NCBI GenBank assembly: GCA_037127255.1
Contig: JBANSL010000012.1
Span: 36,881,115-36,945,114, forward strand
DNA length: 64,000 nt
Reading direction: 5' to 3'
From: Persicaria tinctoria
Taxonomy: Eukaryota; Streptophyta; Magnoliopsida; Caryophyllales; Polygonaceae
Shown here: positions 1 to 10,918 of the stretch, one piece after another
Layout: each line of letters begins with the position of its first letter
Numbering within the stretch: position 1 is the first letter of the stretch
Made by a program: the position numbers and the translations under genes
The notes under the pieces: model-generated
Told to the model about the DNA's origin: nothing
Database searches by the model: none
The model's input: only the letters and a program-made list of their open reading frames with translations

Positions 1-2
1 AG

Positions 3-419
3 AATCGCAAGCTCCTCAAGCAAGTCAAGTATTTTTCTGTCAACCAGCCCTGCATCGAATGCGGATCACAGCGGCACACCACTACTGAGTGCCCACACAC
101 AGAGCAAGTCAGGATGGCAGAAAACCACGAAGAGGTAGCTTACGCATGGGGTCTCAATCGCTATATGGGGGACCAAAGGTTTCAGCAACCAGAATGGAAC
201 CAAGGTGCCCAAAGGAACCCCCCGTCATACAGAACTCCAGGACATCCGGAAAGGGACCAGAAGAGGGATGACCTACATACCATCCTTGAGGAAATGTGGA
301 GGAACCATTCAGACACCAAGCAGTCGTTCAATTCTGTCTACACTCAAATACATGGTGTCAATGCTAGGCTTGGAGAAATCGATGTCTGGAGGAAATCGAT
401 TGATATACAGATTGGCTAG
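3..419 (+). pseudogene. Gypsy gag C-terminus with CCHC zinc knuckle (cut by window start)
   Basis: The frame is open from the first bases and ends at a TAG (417-419). It holds a retroviral-type zinc knuckle at 51-92, C-IE-C-GSQR-H-TTTE-C, an exact CX2CX4HX4C. After it comes the Gln/Asn-rich tail typical of Athila/Tat-like plant Gypsy gag proteins, including a stretch near residue 90 that resembles the coiled region before protease. The N-terminal capsid part lies outside the window. In relatives gag runs straight into protease. Here a stop and frame change at about 417-445 separate them, and the next frame resumes with a gag-pol linker (ANPKGKTGHITAVKL, compare the usual TLRSG motif). I read it as one broken gag-pol ORF of element X. 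Confidence 0.85.
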
Positions 420-442
420 CGGGCAGCAGGCGTCCCTAGACA

Positions 443-1611
443 GTGAGGTACGCTCCTAGAGCTTTTGAGGCCAATCCCAAGGGGAAGACCGGACACATCA
501 CAGCCGTAAAACTCAAGATCGGGCACCAACTACGCGAGCCAGAAGTTGGAAAGCAGCAGAAAGAAGCTGAGAAACAACTCGACATCGACCAACAGCAACT
601 CGATGTCGACCAACGTCAAGTCAACATCAAGCAACAGCTTGGACAAGAATCGTCTGCACGACACTCCAACTCGACATCGAGGAAACTCGTCGATGTCGAG
701 CAGAATCAAGTCGACGTCGAGGAGAACCAAGTCAACACCGAGGATGCTGCAACACCTCCGACATCTGTTCTGGCTCCAAACCAGAAAAAGAAGTTGTCTT
801 TCCCCACAAAATCTCCAAAGGATCCAGCAGAGAAGAAATTCCAGCGCTTCATCAAGATGCTTCAAAGGCTTAATGTCACCATACCCTTCACAGAAGCTCT
901 TAATGAGATGCCATTCTATGTCAAATTCCTTAAGGAGATTCTGAGCAAGAAGCGATCAATGGCTGAGATCGCAGAGGAGTGCAGCCATATGGACATACTT
1001 GAGAAAAGGCCAGATCTAGATAAGTTTGCTATGACCATTGGATTTGGTCAATATAAATTTAATGCATTATGTGATCTTGGAGCTAGTGTAAGTATAATGC
1101 CTCTGTCAATATGGTCCAAGATTAAGATAGGTGCCCTAGAGCCTGTGGATGCTAAGCTTTATATGGAAAACAACATGGTGGTCATCCCAACAGGCATGGT
1201 GGACAATGTACCGGTGCAAGTAGGTAAGTTCTTTGTCCCTTCTGATTTTCTAGTTATTGATATGGCGAAGGACCCTTCATGGTGACGGTGGATGCCAACA
1301 TAAGCGTAAGGAAGGGAGTGCTCACCTTAAACATCAGCGATGAGGTAATTGAGTATTCCTTTAATAAAACTGAAAGGCATACAGCTCCCATAGAAGAGGT
1401 AAAGTCTATATTAGCTGGTTACATTACTTGCGGGGAGCCTAAGGTAAGAAATATGACTCCCGAAGAGCTGGAAAAGAGGGATATGGAAGCCCAGGTGGAA
1501 GAGATCTTGGCCATCCTATACGAAGAAGCAGAGAATCCACTCGACATAGACAAACGTACGTCGATTTGGACTAACTATTTTTCGGATGCCTTGCCAGGTC
1601 TTATGATGTGA
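443..1611 (+). pseudogene. Gypsy aspartic protease (retropepsin) region, frameshifted
   Basis: Two overlapping frames (443-1285 and 1279-1611) together make a plant Gypsy protease region. Frame one has a Gln-rich linker of palindrome-coded heptads (residues about 46-100), then a KLSFPTKSP/KKFQRFIKMLQRL segment common before protease, then ALCDLGASVSIMP. This is the active-site motif in the plant Gypsy form DLGAS. The flap and hydrophobic strands follow up to VIDMAKDP. The expected second motif, ILGRPF, is missing: the sequence jumps from MAKDP to FMVTVDANISVRKGVLTL in another frame. This fits a small deletion of about 20 bp around 1272, possibly through a GACCC repeat. The enzyme would be inactive. 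Reverse transcriptase, RNase H and integrase core do not follow. Confidence 0.85.
578..722. repeat. Palindrome array TCGAYRTCGA, 21-bp phased, within the protease ORF
   Basis: About five copies of TCGACATCGA/TCGATGTCGA/TCGACGTCGA lie in the gag-pol linker. Where adjacent copies can be paired the spacer is 11 bp, giving a 21-bp period. The reading frame is therefore kept, and the array encodes a 7-residue repeat (QLDIDQQ, QLDVDQR, QVNIKQQ, then VDVEQNQ, VDVEENQ). The same motif in non-coding parts of the window has a 19-20-bp period. Confidence 0.8.
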
Positions 1612-2276
1612 TCATATTACCATATGAGCATGAGTCACACGAAATCTCAATTGAGAAAACAGCTTGGCGATACATCGGTATTTTGGATCCACCAGACTGT
1701 ATAAAATTCCGATTGAAGCTGATGAACACTTGTTGGAAAGATATTTTAAGCGGCTACAACTTTATTGAAGGATGCAATCGTCCATTCAGATTGGAACAAG
1801 GCCGAAATCTATGATCTTTGGATCGGTCCGAAAATCAGGCAGCTTGTCGAAAATGCAATAAAGGAAGACGGAATGCGATCAATAAAGTCGGATTAAATGA
1901 TGGGGCTTTAGGAATTTTCGACCTTCCATCTCTTTGATGGCCACAATCAACTCCAGACCATTCCTTTCCCCTTCCTTAGGAGCCGGCCTCCCTTTGCCCT
2001 TCCCTCTTTGCATTTTCCTTGTGTGTTTCCTATATATATTGTAAGAACAAGGCTATATTCAACAAGTTGAATTTGAATGAACAAAACCCTCTTTGTGTTT
2101 CCATAAATCAGATTTAGCGCGATTCTAAATAGATCTCTCTTAGGCGCGATACCTACGAGAAAGTTGTCCTAGGCGCGATATCGACGACGACAAGGATCAA
2201 CAACACCCGAAGTGCGATTCAAAGGGTGTCTTTCGTCGAGTGTTAGAGATTATAAGGACGCGATACCCTCGGGATC
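1612..2276 (+). other. Unassigned stretch with an LTR/promoter-like segment inside element X
   Basis: 1608-1814 is open (68 codons) but I recognise no domain. From about 1911 the sequence changes to a pyrimidine-rich stretch followed by a TATA-like CTATATATATTG near 2030. A segment resembling the transcribed part of a plant LTR comes next (AACAAGTTGAATTTGAATG, AAAACCCTCTTTGTG). 2115-2265 repeats a GCGCGAT core four times (TAGCGCGATT, TAGGCGCGATA twice, GACGCGATA). This may be a Copia LTR fragment that replaced the RT to integrase-core region, but I could not find its two ends. Confidence 0.3.
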
Positions 2277-3380
2277 TTGCATCACATATCCTTCAACCCC
2301 CATCCCCTACTTTACCACCATTCTAAGGCCTTCCACAGCCCCATCCTCACCCTCAAACCACCCCCAAACGTCACTCCAAAGCAGCCCCTCAATCCCTCTC
2401 AAACAAGCTCCATTTGGAATTGTCTCTACAAAGGCCACGTCTCGGTAAAACACGATTTCCCGCTTCGTTTGACCTCCAATTGCCAAGATCTGCCCCAGTC
2501 CGCGACCAGGACTTCAAGAGCTACAAATCTAGTACACGCACGTTCCCAGAAGCCAAGCGAATCGACAAGAAATCGATATTCTTTTTTGACTGATCTGTTG
2601 CTCCAGAAACTGACCAAGACCTCCCGACCTCTCGGAATTCTCGTCGCTGATCCTCTTGCTCGAGCTCGGGTCCGAGCATACCATCTTAAGTATGGGGTCA
2701 ATATCGACCAAGAGATATCGACGGGCCTAGAAAACAACTCGATATCGACCACCACAAGTCGATATCGACCTACCCATGTCGAGCTGACCCCACCAGTAGT
2801 TGAGCAGAGGAATATCGAGCAACCTAACTCGATATCAAGTCAGGATACTCGATATCGACCAAACCTCATCGAGTCGACTCCACCTGTTGAGCAGAAGCCA
2901 CCAGAAGTCGAGCCAGGCAACTCGATATTGAGTAATCTTGCTCAATATCGACCAACCCAAATTGACAAGTCTCCCTCAAATTCGAATGAGATCCGACCTG
3001 AAGCAAACAACTCAACATCGAGTAATATTACTCGAAATCGACCAAGCACTGAGATCCCCAAATCAGATTCTGCGAAGGTAAGCCAAGGTATGTATCTTTC
3101 TTCTCCTATTTTAATTAAAGATTTATCTATACGTGGGAGAGGTTTGCCTTGGTATGTACGATTATGTAGGATTTCCAATGATGAGCCTAAGGAGTATGAA
3201 GTTGGAGACAAGCTCTATGTTTCTAAATCAAATGATCATTGGTTTCCTAACAAATTCAACAAGAAGAAGATGGGGCCTTTCACCGTGAACAAGATCCATT
3301 CAGGCGGACTGCAGCTGATGGATAAGAATGGAGTCCTATTCGAAGCCCAAGCTACATGGGCCCTGCAAATGCCACCTTGA
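2277..3380 (+). pseudogene. Gypsy integrase C-terminal region fused to palindrome-coded sequence
   Basis: This is an open frame of 367 codons. Only about the last 70 residues are recognisable: EYEVGDKLYVSKSNDHWFPN then KKKMGPFTVNKIHSGGLQLMDKNG. This matches the SH3-like C-terminal domain of plant Gypsy integrases (VG..V....SRL.LFPGKL...W.GPF.V). No HHCC or DD35E core is present, so the strand-transfer part of integrase is gone. Residues 140-260 come from 20-bp phased palindromes. Because 20 is not a multiple of three, successive motifs are read in different frames (SIST, then SRYRP), so this stretch was probably not selected as protein. The first 55 codons are probably fortuitous. The region after the stop, including AAGTCGGCCTAGCGACTATA, recurs after the ORF of element A at 32815. 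Confidence 0.65.
2697..3043. repeat. Palindrome array, 20-bp phased (internal region of element X)
   Basis: Repeated TCGATATCGA and one-base variants (TCGATATCAA, TCGATATTGA, TCAATATCGA, TCGAAATCGA). Measured pairs mostly have a 10-bp spacer: TCGATATCGA-N10-TCGATATCGA at 2740-2770, and the same again near 2830, 2860, 2920 and 3010. The spacers differ in sequence, so this is not a simple tandem satellite. Confidence 0.8.
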
Positions 3381-3921
3381 GCTTCATGGAGAAAGTCGGC
3401 CTAGCGACTATAAAGTCTAGAGCTTGTAAATAGACATTTATTTTTGGACTCTTGGACATTGTTGCTTTTGTTTGTTTTTGGTTTTGAACTTTTAGGTTTT
3501 TCTATTGCGGGTATTTCTTTTCTAACGAATCTTGCAGGGAAGAAAAAGCTGCAGCTTTACTCGACATCGAGTAAGCTACTCGAAATCGACCACACATCTC
3601 GAGCAAAAAGGAGCATGTGGTTGAGAAGGATCACCCTGGAGGCAACAAGTTACTCGATCTCGAGTAGACTTGGTCGACATCGACCAATCTCCTCGAAGTC
3701 GACCAGCCTTGCCGATTTCGACCAGCTCTGCAGCAATATTACACTCGATTTTCAACGTCCTTCACACATGTCTAGTGAGTTTCTTTCTTTACCCTTATTT
3801 TTTATACAGTGAGAACACTGTAATGTTTAAGTATGGAGTGAAGGAAGGGCTTACTTTGTGCATATTTGATATATTTGACATTATTTGTGCATTATTTCTT
3901 GAGTTGCTTATACATGGCTAC
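3381..3921 (+). other. 3' non-coding region of Gypsy element X, first part
   Basis: Runs from the integrase stop to the CACTA insertion. It matches 32815-33180 of element A closely (GGAGAAAGTCGGCCTAGCG; TAGAGCTTGTAAATAGAC; ACACTGTAATGTTTAAGTAT). A pyrimidine tract followed by CTTGCAG at about 3531-3537 resembles a 3' splice site, and element A has TTTTTCAG at the same place (about 32958). The segment 3561-3722 holds palindromes with 9-10-bp spacers, and these are absent from the corresponding part of element A. No credible ORF is present. Confidence 0.65.
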
Positions 3922-5039
3922 TTTCACTACTACATTTCAAGGCCTAATGCAACATTTTTTGTGTAACATTTTTATAAATTATTACCATATATATCTATTG
4001 TAACACATTTTATCTTTTATTAGCAAATTGTTACATTAGAACAAAATATGTTACACTTGATGTAACGTTATTTACACTAATGTAACACTTTTGCATATGC
4101 AACATATTTTTCGTTCTATTGTAACACATGCTAATAAAACTAAAAATAAAATAGGAACCTAAACAGTGGAATTTATTTTATTAATTTTCTAGGAAGATTA
4201 ATTTTGATGAATGTAAATTTTGCTACTACTAGTCACTCGAATCCATGCTACACATATGGCACAATTTTATTTATAAATATTTTAAATATAATTTATTTAA
4301 TACTTTTGAAAATATTTATTTATTTTACTATTCCATTCAAGAGGTTTTTGTCATAATATTTAATAGTATTCATATATGACTGTTCATTTAATTTATGGAT
4401 CTAATCTATTATATTGATTACTAACAATAAATTTTAAAATTAAAAAAAAATATTTTTCCACATTTTTTATATATTTTTTTATTCCCCCCTAATATATTTA
4501 AATGTCAAATTTATAAATTTGATACAGAAATAAATGGTTTAAAACTTAAAAACAATTTGGTTTGCATATTGTTTCATCTATTTTTTTATTGAATAAAAAT
4601 TATAATATTATGAACATAGTAAACTTTAAATGCAAATATTTTCAATATATTTTTATCTATATTTTTTCAATGTTGTCATTGTTTAAATTTAACATTTAAT
4701 AATTTTTTTTAAAGTAATAGATGATTTAAATAAATTTTATCATATATTATTTCAGTATAATTTTTTAAGCAATAAATAACTAATACTCCGTAAAATTTAA
4801 TGCAATTAATTCTCTTAGTAAAACATTTTTTTACTAGTAGGTTAGTTTAAATTTATTTGAAATATAATAGATTCAAAGTAATTGTATTTTTAGCATATTA
4901 AAATGGTTTTGAAGATTATATGATGTTTTCAATATTAAATAAGTTTTTTAGATTGCCTTTTATAAATTAGGGAGTGAAAAAAGAAAATGATGGGACTTTT
5001 AGGAGGGAAATTAAGGACAAAATAAAATTTTAGGAGGGA

Positions 5040-5570
5040 GTTGAAAATGAAATAGGGATTTCAAAATTGGGGTCCCGGGTTCCGAAATCCGAAAGCCTAA
5101 AATGTGCGCTTGTTCTAATTGAAGCTCGTAAATTTGAAAAACAAAAACACGCCTCATACGAGTCCATCTGCTTCATCTTGACCCCTTCTTTCTCAACCCT
5201 TCTCTTTCTCTGTTGAATCAAAGGTTGAAGAAGACATCGATGCATCCACTAATGAAGAGGTGCGCTCCTACACTCTCCCATCTATTATCAAGTGCCACAT
5301 TTAGTTAGTCTGTAGCTCCTATGGAGGAGGATCTCTCTCTCATCGACCCGTTCTATGTATTTCTTCATGTTTGTAGGTCCCTACCCGTCGACGTGGCTGA
5401 CCGAGAGTCGGGCCTATAAAGGAGTAAGCGGCCGCCCTCCATGAACAAAGGGTTACAAAGCTTTCTCCAGTTGAACTAAGGTGAGAAGTCCAACCCTAGA
5501 AATCGATTTGGGGCTTTTGAGTTTAATTGTGAAATTAGGTTAGGGGTTTTATTAGTTGTTGTTTTTATGT
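5040..5570 (+). other. Gene-like island inside the CACTA element (possible captured host fragment)
   Basis: GC content rises against the AT-rich surroundings. The island contains a GGCCTATAAAGGAG TATA-like site at about 5414. About 80 bp later AACTAAGGTGAGAAG looks like an exon end with GTGAG donor, followed by CCCTAGAAATCGATTTGGGG and a T-rich intron-like run. This resembles a promoter plus first untranslated exon picked up from a host gene, as CACTA elements often do. I see no coding sequence I can name. Confidence 0.35.
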
Positions 5571-6073
5571 TTGATTGTGAAATTGGTGAAATTGGGCAAA
5601 CAAGAATCAATGATTTCGAGCAATATGTAGAAATTAATAAGAATCCCCTATCTCTGTTTAATTGGTAAATCTGCTAAGTTTTCCTTTCATCCATCAAAAT
5701 TATTAATACTCCGTTTTAATTGATGAAATTTTAAACTCAAGTCCTAAATCTTTAATTACAGTGCATTTCATTGAAAGTACCCACTTTGGATAAATAAATA
5801 TTAGCTTTATATTTTGAAGGATAAATAACCAATTTTAAAGATTACAAGGATATATATCTAAATAAATAAGAGTTGGTTGATCGGATCACCTAAATTTGAA
5901 AGGTGACCCTTGTTAGTTGAAAGCATAGATAAGAAATATGATTCTTGTTAGCTTAAATGTTCCCCTGTTAGCTTAAAGGGGATGAAAATGAAAAGCATAG
6001 ATAAGAGATGTAAACATAAGAACAATGAAGATGATTAGATTTAAAATGGGATAAATGTAGATGCAGTTTTTTC

Positions 6074-6076
<3 letters not shown>

Positions 6077-6150
<74 letters not shown>
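6077..6150. repeat. (CT)n(AT)n compound microsatellite
   Basis: About 36 bp of CT repeats run directly into about 38 bp of AT repeats, inside the CACTA element. The short frames over it are artefacts of the repeat. Confidence 0.95.
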
Positions 6151-6153
<3 letters not shown>

Positions 6154-9100
6154 CTTGTGAAAAGAAGAGATGTGAATATCCAATCAATGAAAATGAATGA
6201 AGGTAATTAGATGATTAGACGTGAAAGGGGATAAAAATAATCATTTTACTATCTCAATTATAAAGCAATGGGTTGGAAATTGGAATGGAATCCCTGAGGA
6301 ACTGTTTTTGAAATCAAACCTTTTATGATATCCCTTAATTTGTTGTCACACCGTCCTCTTTTTATTCTCTTCGCCATCCTAATACTCGGACGCTTCTTCA
6401 TGAATTTGCGCTGACTCCACTTCGTTCCAAGTATTCTTCTCTTGCACTCAAAACTCTCCTCTATCTCTGAAATCTTGTTGGAGGTTGCAACTGCTGTCTA
6501 CTGCTGTCGATTGAAGTTGTTTTGCCTAAAATTGCTTGAGTGATGTTGTAATTGGTTGAATTCGTGTTTCTACGGCTGGTGTAATTGCTAGTATAATATT
6601 TTTTGCCCAAATTCGTGTATGTTGTGCAACTGATGTAATTACTACTGCCACTATGATTTTTTGCAATTTTTTTTGCCCAAAATCATGTCTGTTGCACCTG
6701 CTGTAATTGCTTGAATGTTGTTGTACTTTTTTTTACCCAAAATTGCATTATCTTGAAGTATTGTTGCTGTAATTACTTGACTGTTGTACTGCTGTTGTTT
6801 TTTTGCCCAAAATGACATGGAATTATGTTTTAACTACTGCTGTAATTTTGTTGTATATCTATTGTGATTATGTGAATCTATTAATTACTTACAAGTTACT
6901 GTAAGTGTAATTTTTTTTTCCCAAAATTGCACTCTCTTGTGACAAATTTGTGAATTTTGAATTAGTCTTTGTGAACTCCTTGCCTCTTGTAATTGGAATT
7001 GAATGAATTTTATGAGGTTTAAATGGAATTTAATAAATTGTTATGATATGGTGTATGAAAACATAGAAGATTACATGATGTATGTACATAAATAATTTCG
7101 TTTGACTTGAAACTATGAACTTATGATTTTAGACTTTTAGATTATGTATTTAAGTATTTTAGATCATGTCTGTATTTTCTTTTGATTTGACCTTATGATT
7201 TTGGATTTTAGGTGGTTTACCGTTGTCAATCAAATGCACGCTTTGTTATTTATTTACGCTAGTGTCAATTAGGGACTTTAAGGAAATTCTTGTAGGAATC
7301 TTCTACACCTCCAAATTTTGTCAGAAATCTATTTTTTCTAAAAATCTGTTTTTTTTTCCTCAGGGAAATGTTAGATTTTCTTATATTTTCACTCTCCAAG
7401 TGCATCATATTTGCTCTCGGATTGTAGTGGATGTATTAGTTGTACTGAATGCATGTGCTTTCAAAAATCAATTTTTTTTTGTCATTTATCATGAATAATC
7501 TTACTCTTTATGAATCTAGAAATATTGTTATTAGCTTTATGTAAGATTAAATCACTCTTCGTTCCATAATCTGTTTTTTTCCCTTTAAATTTGTACTTTC
7601 TCCAAATATGTTTTTTTTTTCTCTGAAATATGTTTGTCCTTTGCTATGACAGACATTTCATTCCTTTAGGAGGATAGCTCTTAATTTTTTGTAGTGTAGG
7701 GAATTAGTCTTAGTGAATGTATTAGTTTATGAAGTCTGTTTTTCCTTTGCTGTCACGATAGACCTTTACTTCCCGTAGGAGGATAGCTCTCAATGTTTTT
7801 TTTAGTGAATGTAGTAGTAGGGTATGTATATATATGATGAAATATAAGGTTTTAATGAATTTTTACAGGTTTTATTGAGTGAAGTAGATCTGAGTGAGGA
7901 AGGAAAAAAATCAGAAGCAATATCCCAGATATCTATGGTTGAATTTGCTAGATCAAGATCACGAAAATTTAAACACTCTACCCATGAGCAACACTTAGTG
8001 AATGATGAGATGTAAGAGAAAGAGGTATATGTTCTCACCCCTAAATTAGTACATATTAAGGACTCATGACAATTCTAATAGAATGTTCTATACTCTCTCC
8101 AAATGCGTCATACTTGTTATAGGAGGAAAAATCTTATATCTAATCTTATTTTCCTAAAATCTTTACTTTATCTGATAAAATATTACTCTCTTCAAATGTA
8201 TCATACTTGCCTGTCATGAAAGGTGCTGGAAAAATAGATTTTAGAATTTGAAAAAATTATTTGCATATATTTGCAAGATGACAAGCACGGACAATCTGAA
8301 AAGTGAAGAATATGTTTCTAGTTTATTAATATAGTTGGCAGTGAATCGATCTTTATCGGCCTCGAAATGTTATTTTTGTAGGACTTGTGTATATTTGGTT
8401 GTTTCTAGCTAGTTTATCAATATAGTTAGAATGAATATATATAATACATGTAACTGTGCACAAGCAATATTTAATGTACTATATCATTTTTATTTTTGTT
8501 AAATGAAAGTTTTATTTTATATAATTTGTGTTTTATTACTTTCAACTATCTTATAATATATAATAGGTTCCTAAATATCTATTGTAACAAATTTCATTGA
8601 AATGTAATACTTGGAAGTTAAAAGTAACATTATTCTTCAAATGTAACATTGTTATTGAGATGTAACATTATTTGGTTAAAGGTAACAAATCCTATTAAGG
8701 TAACATTTACTTTGAAAATGTAACATTTGATGCAAATGTAATATTGGTGGTATCAAATGTAACATTTAGTCTGAATAATCAACCAGTGTTACATTAGCTA
8801 GTAGAAACTGTTACATTAGGTCAAATGCAACGGCCATAAAAAGTGTTACCTTATCCCCTAGTTTAACATATTTACAGGATAATATAATATTTTTTGGTGA
8901 TACATTAAGCCTTGATTTGTAGTAGTGTTTGGAATTCATTATTTATTGTTCTGCTTACATGTATGTTTTCCAAAAGTTTGTAAAATCACCCCCATTTAAA
9001 ATTTTGATTATTGTCATGGAAGCTTAAATTGAACTCGACGATGCAAAAATTGGATTCATTAGAGATATAGCATGAAATTTCCTAGTAAAGGGAAGTCACA

Positions 9101-9344
9101 ATGAATTGTATTATTTCTTGAAAACCATGAAAGGAGGTAAAATTTGAAGTTGCTTTTGACATGTTGCATGATAAGATGACGGAGGACTTTATATTTCCAT
9201 ATAATGCTCATATGTTTATAATCCTAGCCTTTACCTATGCTTATGCATCACAAAAGCCATATTATGCCTTATTTTCATATTTTACTCCACATGTTCTAAA
9301 TATTGCCATTCTTTACCTTATTTCTATCCGGGGCTTATGTTGAG

Positions 9345-10398
9345 TGATAACTCCACTCCCTTGATGAAAATCGGAATTAGTTTCAAAGGCTTTGACAGAC
9401 TGGTTATTTCAAAAGTCTTGAAGCTACAACTGTGTTGATGAAACACAAAACCTGTACTTTATTATATTATGTCCAAATATTATTATATGTTATTATATGC
9501 TTCCTAATATTATTTTATATACTAACATTTCAGGAAGCTTTTTGAAAATTAACTCCTTCCATAAGCTTGAAATCGAGAGAATTCAAATTGGAAGATCATG
9601 GCGTCCGAGTTTCCAAATATAGAAGATCATGGAGATTTCTTCCCAAGCCACAATCAGTTCTAGCCGTTGAAGAAGATCTCTAGGCGCCGAGTTGATCTAT
9701 ATAAGAAGGAGATGGAGAAAAGAGGACAGTGACATTCGTTGAACACAAGCTCTCATTCGCACTCAAGCCTTCAAGTCAAATCTGTCTTCTTCGTGTGCTA
9801 TCTGCTAAGTTCTTAAGAGTCTGTTATTTTGTTTCAAAGCATTTGAGAGTTACAAAGTGAGATTATAGGATATATTTCGAGTGAGTGTTATACTCGAGTG
9901 TTTTGTAACTCAGGAAGTGGACATTAGGCGATTGATTCACTAAGTGTAAGAGGATTGTACTAGATATTTGAGAGAGGTGGGGCTCTTCTAGATTGGTCTA
10001 GGACTCCAAGGGAACGTGAGTTGACTAGATTGCAATTGTATAGGAGAGAGGCTTCTCGGTGAGCTATTAGGATCCTAAGTCTTGTGAATCAATAAAAGCC
10101 GGTTGAATCCTAGGGTTGTGGAAGAACCCTAGGCAGGGACGTAGGCCAAGTTCGTGCCGAACCTCGTAAATAATTCATTGCGTCCTTTACTTACTGCTTT
10201 ACCATAATTCCGCACTTGTTTCGAATTGTATAACTTGTTTGTGATTCAAGATTTCCAGAGAAAAGATTAAGTCTAATCTCAAAGGGTTTTGCACGAGCTT
10301 CAAAAGTCTTGAGATTATCTGCGAAAAACCGGCATACTCTATTCAACCCCCTTCTAGAGTATCTTTATATTACTTTGTTATACATTATCGAACCTTCA
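9345..10398 (+). mobile_element. Copia-like solo LTR with 5-bp TSD
   Basis: 1054 bp starting TGATAACTCC and ending GAACCTTCA (TG...CA), flanked by perfect 5-bp duplications TTGAG at 9340-9344 and 10399-10403. Removing it restores the sequence seen uninterrupted in element A near 33590 (TTATGTTGAGAATGA). Internal features fit an LTR: a TATA-like CTATATAAGAAGG near 9698, a long leader with AATAAAAGCC (about 10089), and a CATACTCTATTCAACCCCC-TTCTAGAGT end segment typical of SIRE/Maximus-like Copia LTRs. There is no primer site or internal region, so it is a recombination-derived solo LTR. Confidence 0.9.
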
Positions 10399-10819
10399 TT
10401 GAGAATGAAGTTACATTATGGAGATATTATATGGTGTTTGTGTTGTTGTTATCATATTTGGAGTTTGGAAGGAAATTATTTGAAATATATGGAAAATTTA
10501 ATGAGTGAGAAAAAATCCGATCACCTTAAGAGATAAAGGTAGATCGACCCTGCTTACTGAGATAATAGTTCAGTGAGATGGGACACATAGGTGAGGAGTC
10601 GAAAGCACTAAGTATCCGGGGTCATTCATGACACCCATGTTTGCGACTCGCGAGAAGGCAGTGCTGAGGTTAGAGAGGTAAAAGCATTATTATTGATAAA
10701 AGCATTATGAAAGGTGATGAATCTTATGAAGAAGGAATGGGGAAATTGAGTTTGGAAAAGTACTCCATTTCCCCGGATTATTAACACCACATTGCCAAAA
10801 ATTGCCCACCTTTAACCTT

Positions 10820-10918
10820 GAATTGGTAAATAAAGAGCGTCCATTCCGGGGTTCGAACCGGGGACCTCTGGGTATTACCCACAAGTCCTTTCCGGTGAGC
10901 CATTCCGTAATGGTTTTT
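10820..10918 (-). mobile_element. tRNA-derived SINE / tRNA retropseudogene, 99 bp, 15-bp TSD
   Basis: Perfect 15-bp duplications CCCACCTTTAACCTT lie at 10805-10819 and 10919-10933. On the minus strand the insert carries an A-box-like TGGCTCACCGG and a B-box-like GGTTCGAACCCC about 45 bp apart, the internal RNA polymerase III promoter of a tRNA. The empty site is present in elements A (about 33990) and B (about 25890). The insert ends CTCTTTATTTACCAATTC rather than in a clear poly-A. It is too imperfect at the acceptor stem to be a working tRNA gene, and target-primed retroposition explains the duplication. Confidence 0.8.

Larger units (their letters stand above)
3925..8927. mobile_element. 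CACTA (CMC/En-Spm) transposon, about 5.0 kb, non-autonomous
   Basis: The left end starts CACTACTACATTTCAAGG and the right end is its imperfect inverse: its reverse complement starts CACTACTACAAATCAAGG, about 25 of 30 terminal bases identical by eye. A 3-bp target duplication TTT flanks it (3922-3924 and 8928-8930), and the flanks rejoin cleanly to match 33170-33190 of element A. Both subterminal zones are packed with TGTAACAT-like repeats in either orientation (3960-4135 and 8580-8880), as expected for transposase-binding sites of this superfamily. No transposase ORF is visible. The interior is AT-rich, with a gene-like island at 5050-5560 and poly-T-rich stretches. The element is plus/minus ambiguous and depends on a helper. 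Confidence 0.9.

Noticed and set aside
578..722. Palindromes might be restriction-linker or cloning artefacts (EcoRV/TaqI/SalI-like cores).
   Set aside because: They occur inside several separately inserted elements, with diverged variants and different spacers, including in reverse-oriented LTRs. Concatenated linkers would be identical and local.
5968..6183. A frame coding alternating Ile-Tyr and Arg-Glu repeats.
   Set aside because: It is a translation of the (CT)n(AT)n microsatellite.
10820..10918. A functional tRNA gene.
   Set aside because: A and B boxes are present, but acceptor pairing is poor and the piece is flanked by a 15-bp target duplication.
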